A program made the position numbers and the translations under genes. From the NCBI GenBank assembly GCA_965198725.1, contig CBDAPX010000002.1, positions 310,001 to 374,000 of the forward strand: a stretch of DNA of 64,000 bases, read 5' to 3'. The stretch comes from CBDAPX01 sp965198725 (GTDB lineage: Bacteria > Pseudomonadota > Alphaproteobacteria > Rhodobacterales > Rhodobacteraceae). Every line of letters starts with the position of its first letter. Position 1 is the first letter of the stretch. The notes beneath the pieces are model-generated. The model did not search any database, was not told where the DNA came from, and was given only the letters and a program-made list of their open reading frames with translations. Positions 10,248 through 17,083 of this stretch are shown here, in pieces.

Positions 10248-10939
10248 TCCGCGGCCTCGGCGCGGCTATCCTCATCCAGTCGACCGTCGCGCAGCCGGAT
10301 CACCCGATCACAGCGCGCGGCCAGCTCTGATGCATGGGTGACCAGGATCAACGTTGTCCCATGCCGGTCGCGCAGACCAAAAAGCAGATCCATGATCGCG
10401 CCACCATTGGCCTCATCCAAATTCCCGGTCGGTTCATCGGCGAGCAGGATATCCGGGCGCGGTGCGGATGCCCGGGCAAGGGCCACGCGCTGTTGTTCCC
10501 CACCGGACATTTGCGAAGGGTAATGGTCGGCGCGATGGGCCAGTCCAACCGCCTCCAATTCCGCGGCGGCCCGGTCAAAAGCGTCGCGCTGCCCAGCAAG
10601 TTCAAGAGGCGTCGCCACATTTTCGAGCGCCGTCATCGTCGGGATCAAGTGGAAGGATTGGAACACCACGCCCATGTGGTCGCGCCGAAACCGCGCCAAA
10701 CGGTCCTCATTCATCGCGGTCAGGTCCTGACCCAGCGCCCTGATTGTGCCGCCCGTGGCTTGTTCCAGGCCACCCATGATCATCAAGAGCGACGACTTGC
10801 CAGAGCCGGACGGCCCGATCAGGCCAAGGGTTTCGCCCTTGGCGACGTTCAGAGAGATGCCATGCAGGATGTCCACACGACCGGCATTGCCATCCAGTGA
10901 CAAAGCCGCATCTTTAAGAGACAGAATCGGGTCGGTCAT
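10244..10939 (-). CDS. ABC transporter ATP-binding protein (YbbA/LolD-like)
   Basis: 231 residues. Walker A is GPSGSGKSS, the signature is MSGGEQQRVALARA, Walker B with the catalytic Glu is ILLADEPTGNLD, and the H-loop is LVTHASE. This is the MacB/LolD/FtsE class of ATPases that drive FtsX-type permeases in envelope processes. The ATG at 10939 is chosen for the family-typical beginning. Its stop overlaps the permease start (ATGA), indicating translational coupling. Divergent from a TesA-like gene, the same arrangement as ybbA/tesA in enterobacteria. Confidence 0.93.
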   Translation of the reverse strand: MTDPILSLKDAALSLDGNAGRVDILHGISLNVAKGETLGLIGPSGSGKSSLLMIMGGLEQATGGTIRALGQDLTAMNEDRLARFRRDHMGVVFQSFHLIPTMTALENVATPLELAGQRDAFDRAAAELEAVGLAHRADHYPSQMSGGEQQRVALARASAPRPDILLADEPTGNLDEANGGAIMDLLFGLRDRHGTTLILVTHASELAARCDRVIRLRDGRLDEDSRAEAAE

Positions 10940-10988
10940 GTGCCGTCCTTCGTTTTGACGTTCCTTGGGATATGGAGCATTTGACGGC

Positions 10989-11639
10989 ATGCGCAAGACA
11001 CTGACTGCCTTCCTGTTCACCGGGTTGACCGCTGCGCCGGTCTTTGCCGATGAGCCCGTAACGATTGCGGCGCTGGGTGACAGCCTAACGCAAGGCTATG
11101 GGTTGGCCCCCGAACAGGGGTTTGTTCCACAGCTTCAGACCTGGTTGGACGCGGCCGGGGCAGAGGTTCGGTTGATCAACGCGGGCGTCTCCGGCGACAC
11201 GACGGCGGGCGGGGCCGCTCGGGTGGGCTGGACGCTGACACCAGAGGTGGATGCGATGATCGTCGCCTTGGGAGCCAACGACGTTTTGCGCGGGATCGAT
11301 CCCGTTTCGGCACGCGCGAACCTTGTGGCGATCCTTGATGCCGCACAATCGGCTAAAATTGATGTGCTTTTGATCGGGCTGCGCAGCCCCAACAATTTCG
11401 GTCCCGACTACAAGGCGTCGTTCGATGCCATCTATCCGGAACTGGCGCAGGAATACGACACGCTCTACCTCGACCATTTTTTCGTTGGTATCACACAGGA
11501 CCCATCTGACCTGTCGGCCATGCAACCTTATCTGCAACCCGATGGATTGCACCCCACGCCAGAGGGCGTTTCGAAAATCGTGGCAGGCATCGGGCCATCC
11601 GTCCTCGACCTGACCAATCGGGTCGCTGGGGCTGAGTAA
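10989..11639 (+). CDS. tesA: Periplasmic SGNH/GDSL esterase (TesA-like)
   Basis: 216 residues with a cleavable signal peptide ending near VFADEP. The SGNH catalytic blocks are complete: GDSLTQG (nucleophile Ser), GVSGDTTAGG (oxyanion Gly), GANDVLRG (oxyanion Asn) and DGLHPT (Asp-His). TesA enzymes hydrolyse acyl-CoA thioesters, lysophospholipids and arylesters in the periplasm. The start at 10989 is the one giving a normal signal peptide, with GGAG 10 nt upstream. Divergent from the YbbA-like ATPase and 3 nt upstream of the SRAP gene remnant, so it was probably co-transcribed with it. Confidence 0.93.
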   Translation: MRKTLTAFLFTGLTAAPVFADEPVTIAALGDSLTQGYGLAPEQGFVPQLQTWLDAAGAEVRLINAGVSGDTTAGGAARVGWTLTPEVDAMIVALGANDVLRGIDPVSARANLVAILDAAQSAKIDVLLIGLRSPNNFGPDYKASFDAIYPELAQEYDTLYLDHFFVGITQDPSDLSAMQPYLQPDGLHPTPEGVSKIVAGIGPSVLDLTNRVAGAE

Positions 11640-11642
11640 CCC

Positions 11643-12029
11643 ATGCCCGGTCGCGTGTTCCTGACATCCCCGCCTGAGGCACTGGCCGAAGCGCTTGGAA
11701 CATCGCCCGCTCCCATCGCAGATGAGCCACCGCGCCGCAACATCGCGCCGGGGCAAGAGGTTATCGCCTATACGGCAGAGGGTCTCAGCCGCATGCGCTG
11801 GGGCATCATCCCCGTCGGGCGCGTGAATGCGCGCGGGCGGCCGGTCATGGAAACCATCATCAATGCGCGGTCGGAAACCGTGTTTGACAAAACCGCCTTC
11901 GATGGGGTTGGGCTGGCTGTCCTGCCCGTAAATGGCTGGTATGAATGGACAGGGGAAAAACGTCGCAAAACGGCGTGGCGCATTATGCCGACATCGGGTG
12001 AATTCCTCTTTTTTGCGGCCATCACGGAT
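11643..12029 (+). pseudogene. SRAP/YedK-family gene, 5' part, interrupted by prophage
   Basis: Encodes about 129 residues of an SRAP protein: MPGRVFLTSPPEALAEAL, RRNIAPGQEV, ARSETV and GWYEW are family landmarks. Coding stops being SRAP-like at codon 128-129, where prophage DNA begins; frame then continues through a tRNA fragment as junk. The missing C-terminus is at 56020-56239. SRAP proteins form a covalent crosslink to abasic sites in ssDNA through Cys2. Here residue 2 is Pro, so the crosslinking residue was absent even before the insertion. Confidence 0.88.
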
Positions 12030-12127
12030 TGCAAATCCGTGTACACCGGTTCGATTCCGGTACTCGCCTCCAATAAAAACAAAGGGTTAGCGGGAAGGTG
12101 TTTCAAAAACGCTTATCCGTGTTTCAA
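12020..12127. other. attL junction with integrase arm-type sites
   Basis: The crossover lies within GGAT at 12026-12029, the only sequence shared with the right junction (56020-56023). Host SRAP DNA is to the left and the tRNA-Cys 3' half to the right. Two direct copies of GTGTTTCAA at 12098-12106 and 12119-12127 are spaced exactly 21 bp, two helical turns, as expected for arm-type sites bound by a tyrosine integrase with an N-terminal arm-binding domain. A third copy occurs at the right end. Confidence 0.65.
12024..12072 (+). tRNA. 3' half of a tRNA-Cys (fragment, attP-derived)
   Basis: 49 nt fold exactly as the 3' two thirds of tRNA-Cys: anticodon stem ACGGA/TCCGT with loop TTGCAAA (anticodon GCA at 12031-12033), a 4-nt variable region, T-arm ACCGG-TTCGATT-CCGGT, acceptor strand ACTCGCC, discriminator T and encoded CCA. 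No matching 5' acceptor strand (GGCGAGT) or D-arm lies upstream, where the sequence is SRAP coding DNA, so no functional tRNA is made. It sits at the prophage left end and is best read as the tRNA-restoring segment of the phage attachment site. Confidence 0.87.
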
Positions 12128-12159
12128 GATTCTGTTTCCGTTCTGTTTTTGTCTGCACG

Positions 12160-13152
12160 CTATTTCCGCTTTTCCTGGGCCTTCTTGGCCAGTTCCATTT
12201 GCCAGACTTCGCCGCCGTAAAGGTTCACCATGTCGTCCGTTGTGTGGCCGGTGATCGCTTTTATTTCGTCGCGACTGCATCCCGCTTCGGCCAATTCCAT
12301 CGTCGCGTTGTAGCGCAGCGCGTGCAGATCGTGCTTTTCCAAGCCCAGCCGCACCCGTTCCGCACGCATGATTTCGGCCATACGCCGATAGCGAAGCGGT
12401 TGCCCCGAAGGGCCGACCAGCATGGTCAAACCTTGGCGGGGCATACTTCCCAAAAATTTCTGCATCCGGGTTGTGCATGGGATGTACAGGCGCTTGCCTG
12501 TCTTGCCCTGCCGGTGCCAAAGGCCCATGCCATCGAAGTTCTTCCAAACAAACGTCGGCCAGTCTCCGGGCCGTTGGCCGAAGCACAATCCGATTTCGAA
12601 TATCTGCAATTCCAGTTCGCCCGCGTTCTCGCGCCAATGCTTCATGGCTTCCGGCGTCCAGGGAACATGCGGGGCTTTCTTTTCGGTCTTTAGCAGGCGC
12701 ACGCCCTTCGCGGGGTTGTCGTCCCGCCAGCCGATATCAATTGCATGTTCGAACAACACCCCCAAAATCTGAACGATATAGTTGGCGAAACGCACACCCT
12801 TGGTGCTTTCCGTTTGGGCGCGGATCACGTCTTTGCGCTGCATCTTGTCGCTTGGCAACTGTCCCAAGGTGGTTTCGATCCACGCCAACACCTTGCCGTA
12901 GTCCAATTGCGTGCGCGGCTTCAATCGTTGGAACCGTTCGGATCGCTCATATGATTGGATCAAGGCTTTGAAGGACCGCCCCGTGGGCAGCGGCTTCCGC
13001 CCCTTCACCAACCCGGCGTAGACTGTCCAGAACGCGGGATCGGCTGGATCGGGCATCCGAACAGGCTTGTCACGGCCCCGGATAAAGTAGTGATAGACCG
13101 TGCCGCCCTTCCCCTTCTTGGGGTAGACATATTTGGGCAGTTCCCGCTTCAT
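12160..13152 (-). CDS. int: Prophage tyrosine integrase
   Basis: 330 residues. The catalytic set of a tyrosine recombinase is complete: Arg194 (FGQRPGDW), Lys217 or Lys220 (QGKTGKRL), His277 and Arg280 (LHALRYNA), His303 (ITGHTTDD) and Tyr312 (MVNLYGG). The N-terminal 60 residues form a basic arm-binding region and residues 60-150 the SAM-like core-binding domain. It performs site-specific integration and excision. Located beside attL, reading towards it, at the end of the leftward early operon. The start overlaps the stop of the preceding small gene by 4 bp. Confidence 0.95.
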   Translation of the reverse strand: MKRELPKYVYPKKGKGGTVYHYFIRGRDKPVRMPDPADPAFWTVYAGLVKGRKPLPTGRSFKALIQSYERSERFQRLKPRTQLDYGKVLAWIETTLGQLPSDKMQRKDVIRAQTESTKGVRFANYIVQILGVLFEHAIDIGWRDDNPAKGVRLLKTEKKAPHVPWTPEAMKHWRENAGELELQIFEIGLCFGQRPGDWPTFVWKNFDGMGLWHRQGKTGKRLYIPCTTRMQKFLGSMPRQGLTMLVGPSGQPLRYRRMAEIMRAERVRLGLEKHDLHALRYNATMELAEAGCSRDEIKAITGHTTDDMVNLYGGEVWQMELAKKAQEKRK

Positions 13153-13316
13153 TTCTTCCCGAAATCAATCAAATCAAAGGCGTCCTTGTCGTCTTGGCCT
13201 TTGTCATACACCAATTCGATCTTGTTGCCTTCGACAATCACCCGGACGACTTTGCGTCCGGCGGCCTCAGAAGCAGCCACCAGACGTTCGACCTTCTGTT
13301 CAACCGCAAGCGCCAT
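13149..13316 (-). CDS. Small phage protein upstream of int
   Basis: 55 residues beginning MALAVEQKVERLVAASEAAG, with predicted helix followed by two beta strands (RKVVRVIVEGNKIELVYD). ATGA overlap with int and overlap of its 5' end with the preceding gene support a real, translationally coupled gene. Small proteins of this shape commonly precede integrase genes in alphaproteobacterial prophages, but I do not recognise a function; an excision or regulatory role would be speculation. Confidence 0.65.
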   Translation of the reverse strand: MALAVEQKVERLVAASEAAGRKVVRVIVEGNKIELVYDKGQDDKDAFDLIDFGKK

Positions 13317-13656
13317 TGGGTGCCCCCGGTTCATCAAGTTCCCAAAATAGTTCTTCGGCGCGGGCAACTGCCCGGTGCAGTTCCCGCATAAAACGCAACC
13401 TATCTTCCAGAGTAAAACAACTGAGCGTGTGTAAGATGGCCCTTTCGAAGTTATAGCGGAATTCGGGCGTATCTTCCCCGTACCCAAGCATGTGGAAGCG
13501 TACCACGATATCCAACTCCCCGTTGGTTTGACCAAAGGTGGCGTCCCAATCTCCGTTGTGTTCGAACGTGGCCTGCAATTCTTCCGCCGCAGCATCGGGC
13601 GACGAAATATCTGGGTTCCAGTCGCCGAAATCCACTTGGCCTTTGTAGCGTTTCAT
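13300..13656 (-). CDS. Hypothetical phage protein
   Basis: 118 residues from ATG 13656 (MKRYKGQVDFGDWNPD). Acidic, soluble, no membrane segment and no motif I recognise; residues 40-100 look like a small alpha/beta domain. Overlaps the next gene by 17 bp and follows the previous gene by 2 bp, so it is inside the tightly packed leftward early operon. Confidence 0.65.
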   Translation of the reverse strand: MKRYKGQVDFGDWNPDISSPDAAAEELQATFEHNGDWDATFGQTNGELDIVVRFHMLGYGEDTPEFRYNFERAILHTLSCFTLEDRLRFMRELHRAVARAEELFWELDEPGAPNGACG

Positions 13657-13658
13657 GA

Positions 13659-13955
13659 TCAAGCCGCTTCTCTGAATTCGGAAAGTTCGTTTTCCAGATT
13701 GGTAATTTCGTCGCGCAGGTTTTCGACTTCTTGATCGTGTTCCTTGCGTTCGGCTTCCCAATCGTCGGTCAAATACTTGATCTGATCGCTTTCAAATTCG
13801 TCGAACACGTCTTGGTGCGCGTCACGCATTTGCAGGATCGTTGCCCAGATACGGTTGCCGTCGGGGTGTGCATCGATTTCGGCCAACGTCAGCGGTTCGG
13901 CCCCGTGGGCACCGACCAGGGGTTGGTTTCCGTCCAAAAGCAAATCAACTGACAT
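13659..13955 (-). CDS. Hypothetical coiled-coil phage protein
   Basis: 98 residues. The C-terminal 40 residues (ERKEHDQEVENLRDEITNLE and following) form a regular heptad coiled coil, suggesting oligomerisation or partner binding. The N-terminus contains LTLAEIDAHPDGNRIW. No known family identified. It lies 1 nt downstream of the helicase gene stop, so is co-transcribed with it. Confidence 0.65.
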   Translation of the reverse strand: MSVDLLLDGNQPLVGAHGAEPLTLAEIDAHPDGNRIWATILQMRDAHQDVFDEFESDQIKYLTDDWEAERKEHDQEVENLRDEITNLENELSEFREAA

Positions 13956-13956
13956 T

Positions 13957-15870
13957 TCAAACTCTCCTTTCGATATCTTCTTTCAGCGCGTTCAACAGCG
14001 CCCGTTGGGTCACGTCCTTACGGCCAAGCGCGGCCAGAACTGTTTCGTCCACGGTGTCCTGGACGGCCAAATGGTGTACGATCACGGGCTTGTCTTGCCC
14101 CTGGCGGTGCAGCCGCGCGTTGAATTGCTGGTAGAGTTCCAGCGACCAGTTCAAGCCAAACCAGACAATCGTGTGTCCGCCTTTTTGCAAATTGAGGCCG
14201 TGGCCTGCGCTGGCGGGGTGCGCCAAAAGGATCGGGATTTCGCCCCGGTTCCATGCGTCAATGGTGCCCGTGTCTTTGCCCAACACCTGCGCCTGCGGGA
14301 ACCGCTTCAACAGCCGTTCGGCGTCGGTCTTGTAATTGTAGGCCACCAGTAAAGGCGATCCGGCGGCTTCGCTCACGATTTCGGCGCAGGCGTCCAGCTT
14401 GGCGTCGTGAACTTCGGTCCACGCGCCTTGATCGTCGATGTAGATCGCACCATTGGCGAATTGCAGAAGCTTGTTCGTCAGCGCAGCGGCGTGCAGCACT
14501 TCGACTGTTTCGTCGCCAACTTCGGCCAGAAAGTCCCGTTCCAATGTGGTGTATTGGTCGCGGGCCGCCTTGGGCAGATCGACGGCGACGGTGTTGTCGA
14601 TCCGATCCGGTAAGTCCAGATAGTCGGCAGCCGTGAGCGTCAGACAGATATCTTCCAGCTTGTCGTAAATCTTCTGATCGGCGTCCTTGCGCAGCGTCCA
14701 GTTGTAGCCGTGGTAATCGCTGACGAAGTACCGGTCGCGGAACCCGGTGAAGGTCCGGCCCAGCCGTTCGCCCCGATCCAACAAAAAGACCTGGGGCCAA
14801 ACGTCCAACAAACCGTTGCTGGCGGGTGTGCCGGTCAGTTCGATCAGACGCTTGACGGCGGGCAATGTCTTGCGCAACGCCTTGAACCGCTTGGTCTTAG
14901 ACGATTTGAAGCTGGACGCTTCGTCGATCACCACCACGTCGTAAGGCCAGCCCAGCTTGTTCTTCTGGCAGAATTCAACCAGCCACGGGACCAGTTCGCG
15001 GTTGATTATGTGGATATCGTGGTGTCCTGATCCGCCAACGATCCCCGCGCGGGTTCTGGGGCCGCCAGCGATGTTTTTGAACGACAGGTGGCGCAGGTGG
15101 TCCCAAGCTTGGATTTCGTGCGGCCAGGTATTCAGGGCCACGCGCAGCGGTGCGATGATCAACACGCGGTGCGCTTCGAAACTGTCCAGAAGATCGGCGA
15201 CAGCGGTCAAAACAGAAACGCTTTTTCCTAAGCCCATTTCCATCCAAAGCGCACACGAAGGCGTGTCTTTGATAAACTGGGCGGCCCGTTTCTGGTAATC
15301 GTGCAGATCGTAGCGGTTCAAAACGCCGGGGAAATTCAGTTGTTCGAAACCGTCGTGCAGCCCCCGCACAAAGCTGTCACGGGCCAGGGCTGCGTCGCGC
15401 TCATTTTCAAACGATCCGATATACTGCGTCGATCCGTCCTTCTTGGCTTGCGCGACCCAATTCTGGCGGACGGAATGCCACGACACCCCAAAATACTTGC
15501 TGGTGGCCGGCACTGCTTTGCGCTTTCGGTTTGCGTTGTTCTGCGACGTGCTGGCCAAGCGTAGGTTGGCGATCCGATTGTTAAGGGCGTCTCCGTCAAT
15601 GTGATCGACAACCACACCCGCTGGGATCGGGCCGTTGTGCCAAATCCAGATTAGCCGGTGCCCTTCGTAGAACGTGCTATCCAGCGTGATCCGCCAACGC
15701 CCGTTACTGTCCGGTGTTCCAGCCCGACGGCCTGCATACCGTTTGTTCGGGCGTCCGAATTTGTCGGTGCGCTCACGGTGCACCAGATAGCCTTCGGCGT
15801 CATAATCAAACGCGCCGCGCAGTTCGGCTTGGGTCGGGTGTTGGCGTTCGATCTTCGGTGCAGCGGTCAT
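13957..15870 (-). CDS. HNH-AP2 endonuclease / SNF2-type helicase fusion
   Basis: 637 residues with two parts. Residues about 20-182 match a free-standing homing endonuclease: an HNH core (GHRLIW around 70, VVDHIDGDALNNRIANLR around 88-104) followed by an AP2 DNA-binding module (SKYFGVSWHSVRQNWVAQ to about 180). From about residue 186 (YDLHDYQKRAA) it is a phage SNF2-like helicase: Walker A MGLGKS, DEAS box VVIDEASSF, LTGTPASN, and the C-terminal motifs SAGHGLNLQ and QFNARLHRQGQ. SNF2-like phage helicases normally begin at the Q-motif region, so the endonuclease appears to have fused in frame to the 5' end. Likely role: DNA translocase in replication or recombination. Confidence 0.88.
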   Translation of the reverse strand: MTAAPKIERQHPTQAELRGAFDYDAEGYLVHRERTDKFGRPNKRYAGRRAGTPDSNGRWRITLDSTFYEGHRLIWIWHNGPIPAGVVVDHIDGDALNNRIANLRLASTSQNNANRKRKAVPATSKYFGVSWHSVRQNWVAQAKKDGSTQYIGSFENERDAALARDSFVRGLHDGFEQLNFPGVLNRYDLHDYQKRAAQFIKDTPSCALWMEMGLGKSVSVLTAVADLLDSFEAHRVLIIAPLRVALNTWPHEIQAWDHLRHLSFKNIAGGPRTRAGIVGGSGHHDIHIINRELVPWLVEFCQKNKLGWPYDVVVIDEASSFKSSKTKRFKALRKTLPAVKRLIELTGTPASNGLLDVWPQVFLLDRGERLGRTFTGFRDRYFVSDYHGYNWTLRKDADQKIYDKLEDICLTLTAADYLDLPDRIDNTVAVDLPKAARDQYTTLERDFLAEVGDETVEVLHAAALTNKLLQFANGAIYIDDQGAWTEVHDAKLDACAEIVSEAAGSPLLVAYNYKTDAERLLKRFPQAQVLGKDTGTIDAWNRGEIPILLAHPASAGHGLNLQKGGHTIVWFGLNWSLELYQQFNARLHRQGQDKPVIVHHLAVQDTVDETVLAALGRKDVTQRALLNALKEDIERRV

Positions 15871-16194
15871 TTGAACAACTCCAATCCCGCTTCAATGCTG
15901 TCAATGACATGAACTTCGTATCCTTGGTTTCTCAATTTCTCATGCGTGTGGGTTTGCAGGGGTGTGGGTTTCTTTCCTGGGGCTTTGAATTCGACGAAAA
16001 TGATCCGCGTTAGCGGGACGTAGACCGGATTGTCTGGCGTATAATCCATATCTTCGGCATCAATGATTTTAGAGAATGTCCGATCCAGCCAACCCCGTGT
16101 GCCGTGTGCCGTGGGCCGCTTTGGGGTGCACCAACCAGCCGTGGGCCTTAGCAGCAGCGCAGACACGCTTTTCGATATAGCTTTCACGGGTCAT
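15867..16194 (-). pseudogene. VRR-NUC nuclease gene, frameshifted by a 7-bp duplication
   Basis: ATG at 16194 overlaps the upstream stop (ATGA) and opens MTRESYIEKRVCAAAKAHGW, a typical VRR-NUC N-terminus. A tandem GTGTGCC (plus strand 16097-16103 and 16104-16110) shifts the frame by +1 and ends translation shortly after. Removing one copy restores HGTRGWLDRTF and the nuclease core FVEFKAPGKKPTPLQ (the E-x-K of the PD-(D/E)XK fold) through to 15867, giving 106 residues. VRR-NUC proteins act on branched or flapped DNA. An internal GTG at 16187 could start the downstream frame but would lack the N-terminal helix. Confidence 0.85.
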
Positions 16195-16883
16195 GCAGCG
16201 GCCCCAATCTCAATTGCGGCGGGACCGGCCCACTGTTGGGCGGCGGCTTGCATCATGCCGGGAAAGCTTCGGGAACGTAGGCGTTCACGTTCGGGGCCGG
16301 GCGGCATTCGGTGGACCCTGTTCCAAGATTTCCATTCGGGGCTTCCGCGAAGTGGTTCGTCCAAGCGGTCAGTGTGTTTAAGGGGTGGCAGGCCCCGCAA
16401 AAACCAACCGGTATTTTTATAGAATGGTTCCCCGAACCAAAACGGCTGCACCATCTGCGGGCGCGGTAGATCAGCTGGCATTCGATCTTTGGCCAGATCA
16501 TTCATTTCCGGGTTTTCGATTGCGACACGCGCAATCGGTGACGACCAACAGGCGGTGAATACACTAACGCCCAGTTCAAATTCGGCTTTCATATCGGACC
16601 AGCTTCGGCCCTTCGGCAGTTGTTTGGGCGGGGTCCACTTCCCTGGTCCAGACATCCAGCGTCGCCCGGATCGACAAAGCCTGGTGCACGGTGGGTGCAT
16701 CACCGCCAACAAGTCCCAGCCTTCAAATAGAATTCCGTCCCGAACATCGCAGACGATATGCCGATTGGAACCATCTTCCGCCGGTTCCAGGTCACAAGAC
16801 CAAACATCGTGCCCCAGAGCGCTAAACGCCTTTCGGGCGATCCCAGATGTTTCGCAAGCTATGAGTATCCTAAGCGCGGTCAT
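16191..16883 (-). CDS. Phage DNA-cytosine-methyltransferase-like protein
   Basis: 230 residues from ATG 16883. The N-terminus RILIACETSGIARKAFSALG then VWSCDLEPAE resembles the SAM-binding strand-loop and acidic strand-2 end of cytosine-C5 methyltransferases. MHPPCTRLC fits motif IV with a Pro-Cys nucleophile. VAIENPEMND resembles the ENV motif VI region. It is shorter than typical Dcm enzymes and I see no clear target-recognition domain, so activity is uncertain. Overlaps by 4 bp with both the zinc-ribbon gene upstream and the VRR-NUC gene downstream. Confidence 0.72.
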   Translation of the reverse strand: MTALRILIACETSGIARKAFSALGHDVWSCDLEPAEDGSNRHIVCDVRDGILFEGWDLLAVMHPPCTRLCRSGRRWMSGPGKWTPPKQLPKGRSWSDMKAEFELGVSVFTACWSSPIARVAIENPEMNDLAKDRMPADLPRPQMVQPFWFGEPFYKNTGWFLRGLPPLKHTDRLDEPLRGSPEWKSWNRVHRMPPGPERERLRSRSFPGMMQAAAQQWAGPAAIEIGAAA

Positions 16884-17083
16884 TCGTCTTCTTTCATGAA
16901 CAGGCTGTCGGCCACCGTGACCTGCAATTCGACCGTGGACACACGGAACCCGCACGAACCGCAGACCTTGCGCCGACGCACCGTGGCGAAGCCGTAGGTG
17001 TCGTGTGGGTGGCTGTCTTTGGTTTGCAGCTTGGTCCCGCAGTCCGGGCATTTGGTGCAGTTCAGGTGGGGGCCGGTTGTCAT
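16880..17083 (-). CDS. Small zinc-ribbon protein resembling the NrdR N-terminus
   Basis: 67 residues from ATG 17083. Two CxxC pairs (CPDCGTK and CGSCGFRV) separated by a basic TVRRRKV stretch, ending ...RVSTVELQVTV, follow the layout of the NrdR zinc ribbon (CxxC, RRRR, CxxC, R-F-T-x-E). The ATP-cone that makes NrdR a dNTP-sensing repressor is absent. It may bind DNA or act as an adaptor. It lies between the polymerase/HNH genes and the methyltransferase-like gene with short overlaps. Confidence 0.7.
   Translation of the reverse strand: MTTGPHLNCTKCPDCGTKLQTKDSHPHDTYGFATVRRRKVCGSCGFRVSTVELQVTVADSLFMKEDE

Noticed and set aside
11950..12072. A complete tRNA-Cys gene at the left junction
   Set aside because: No acceptor 5' strand or D-arm is present upstream of the anticodon stem.
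12020..12254. Continuation of the SRAP frame into the prophage
   Set aside because: After codon 129 it translates the tRNA fragment and phage DNA antisense to int; not a natural protein end.
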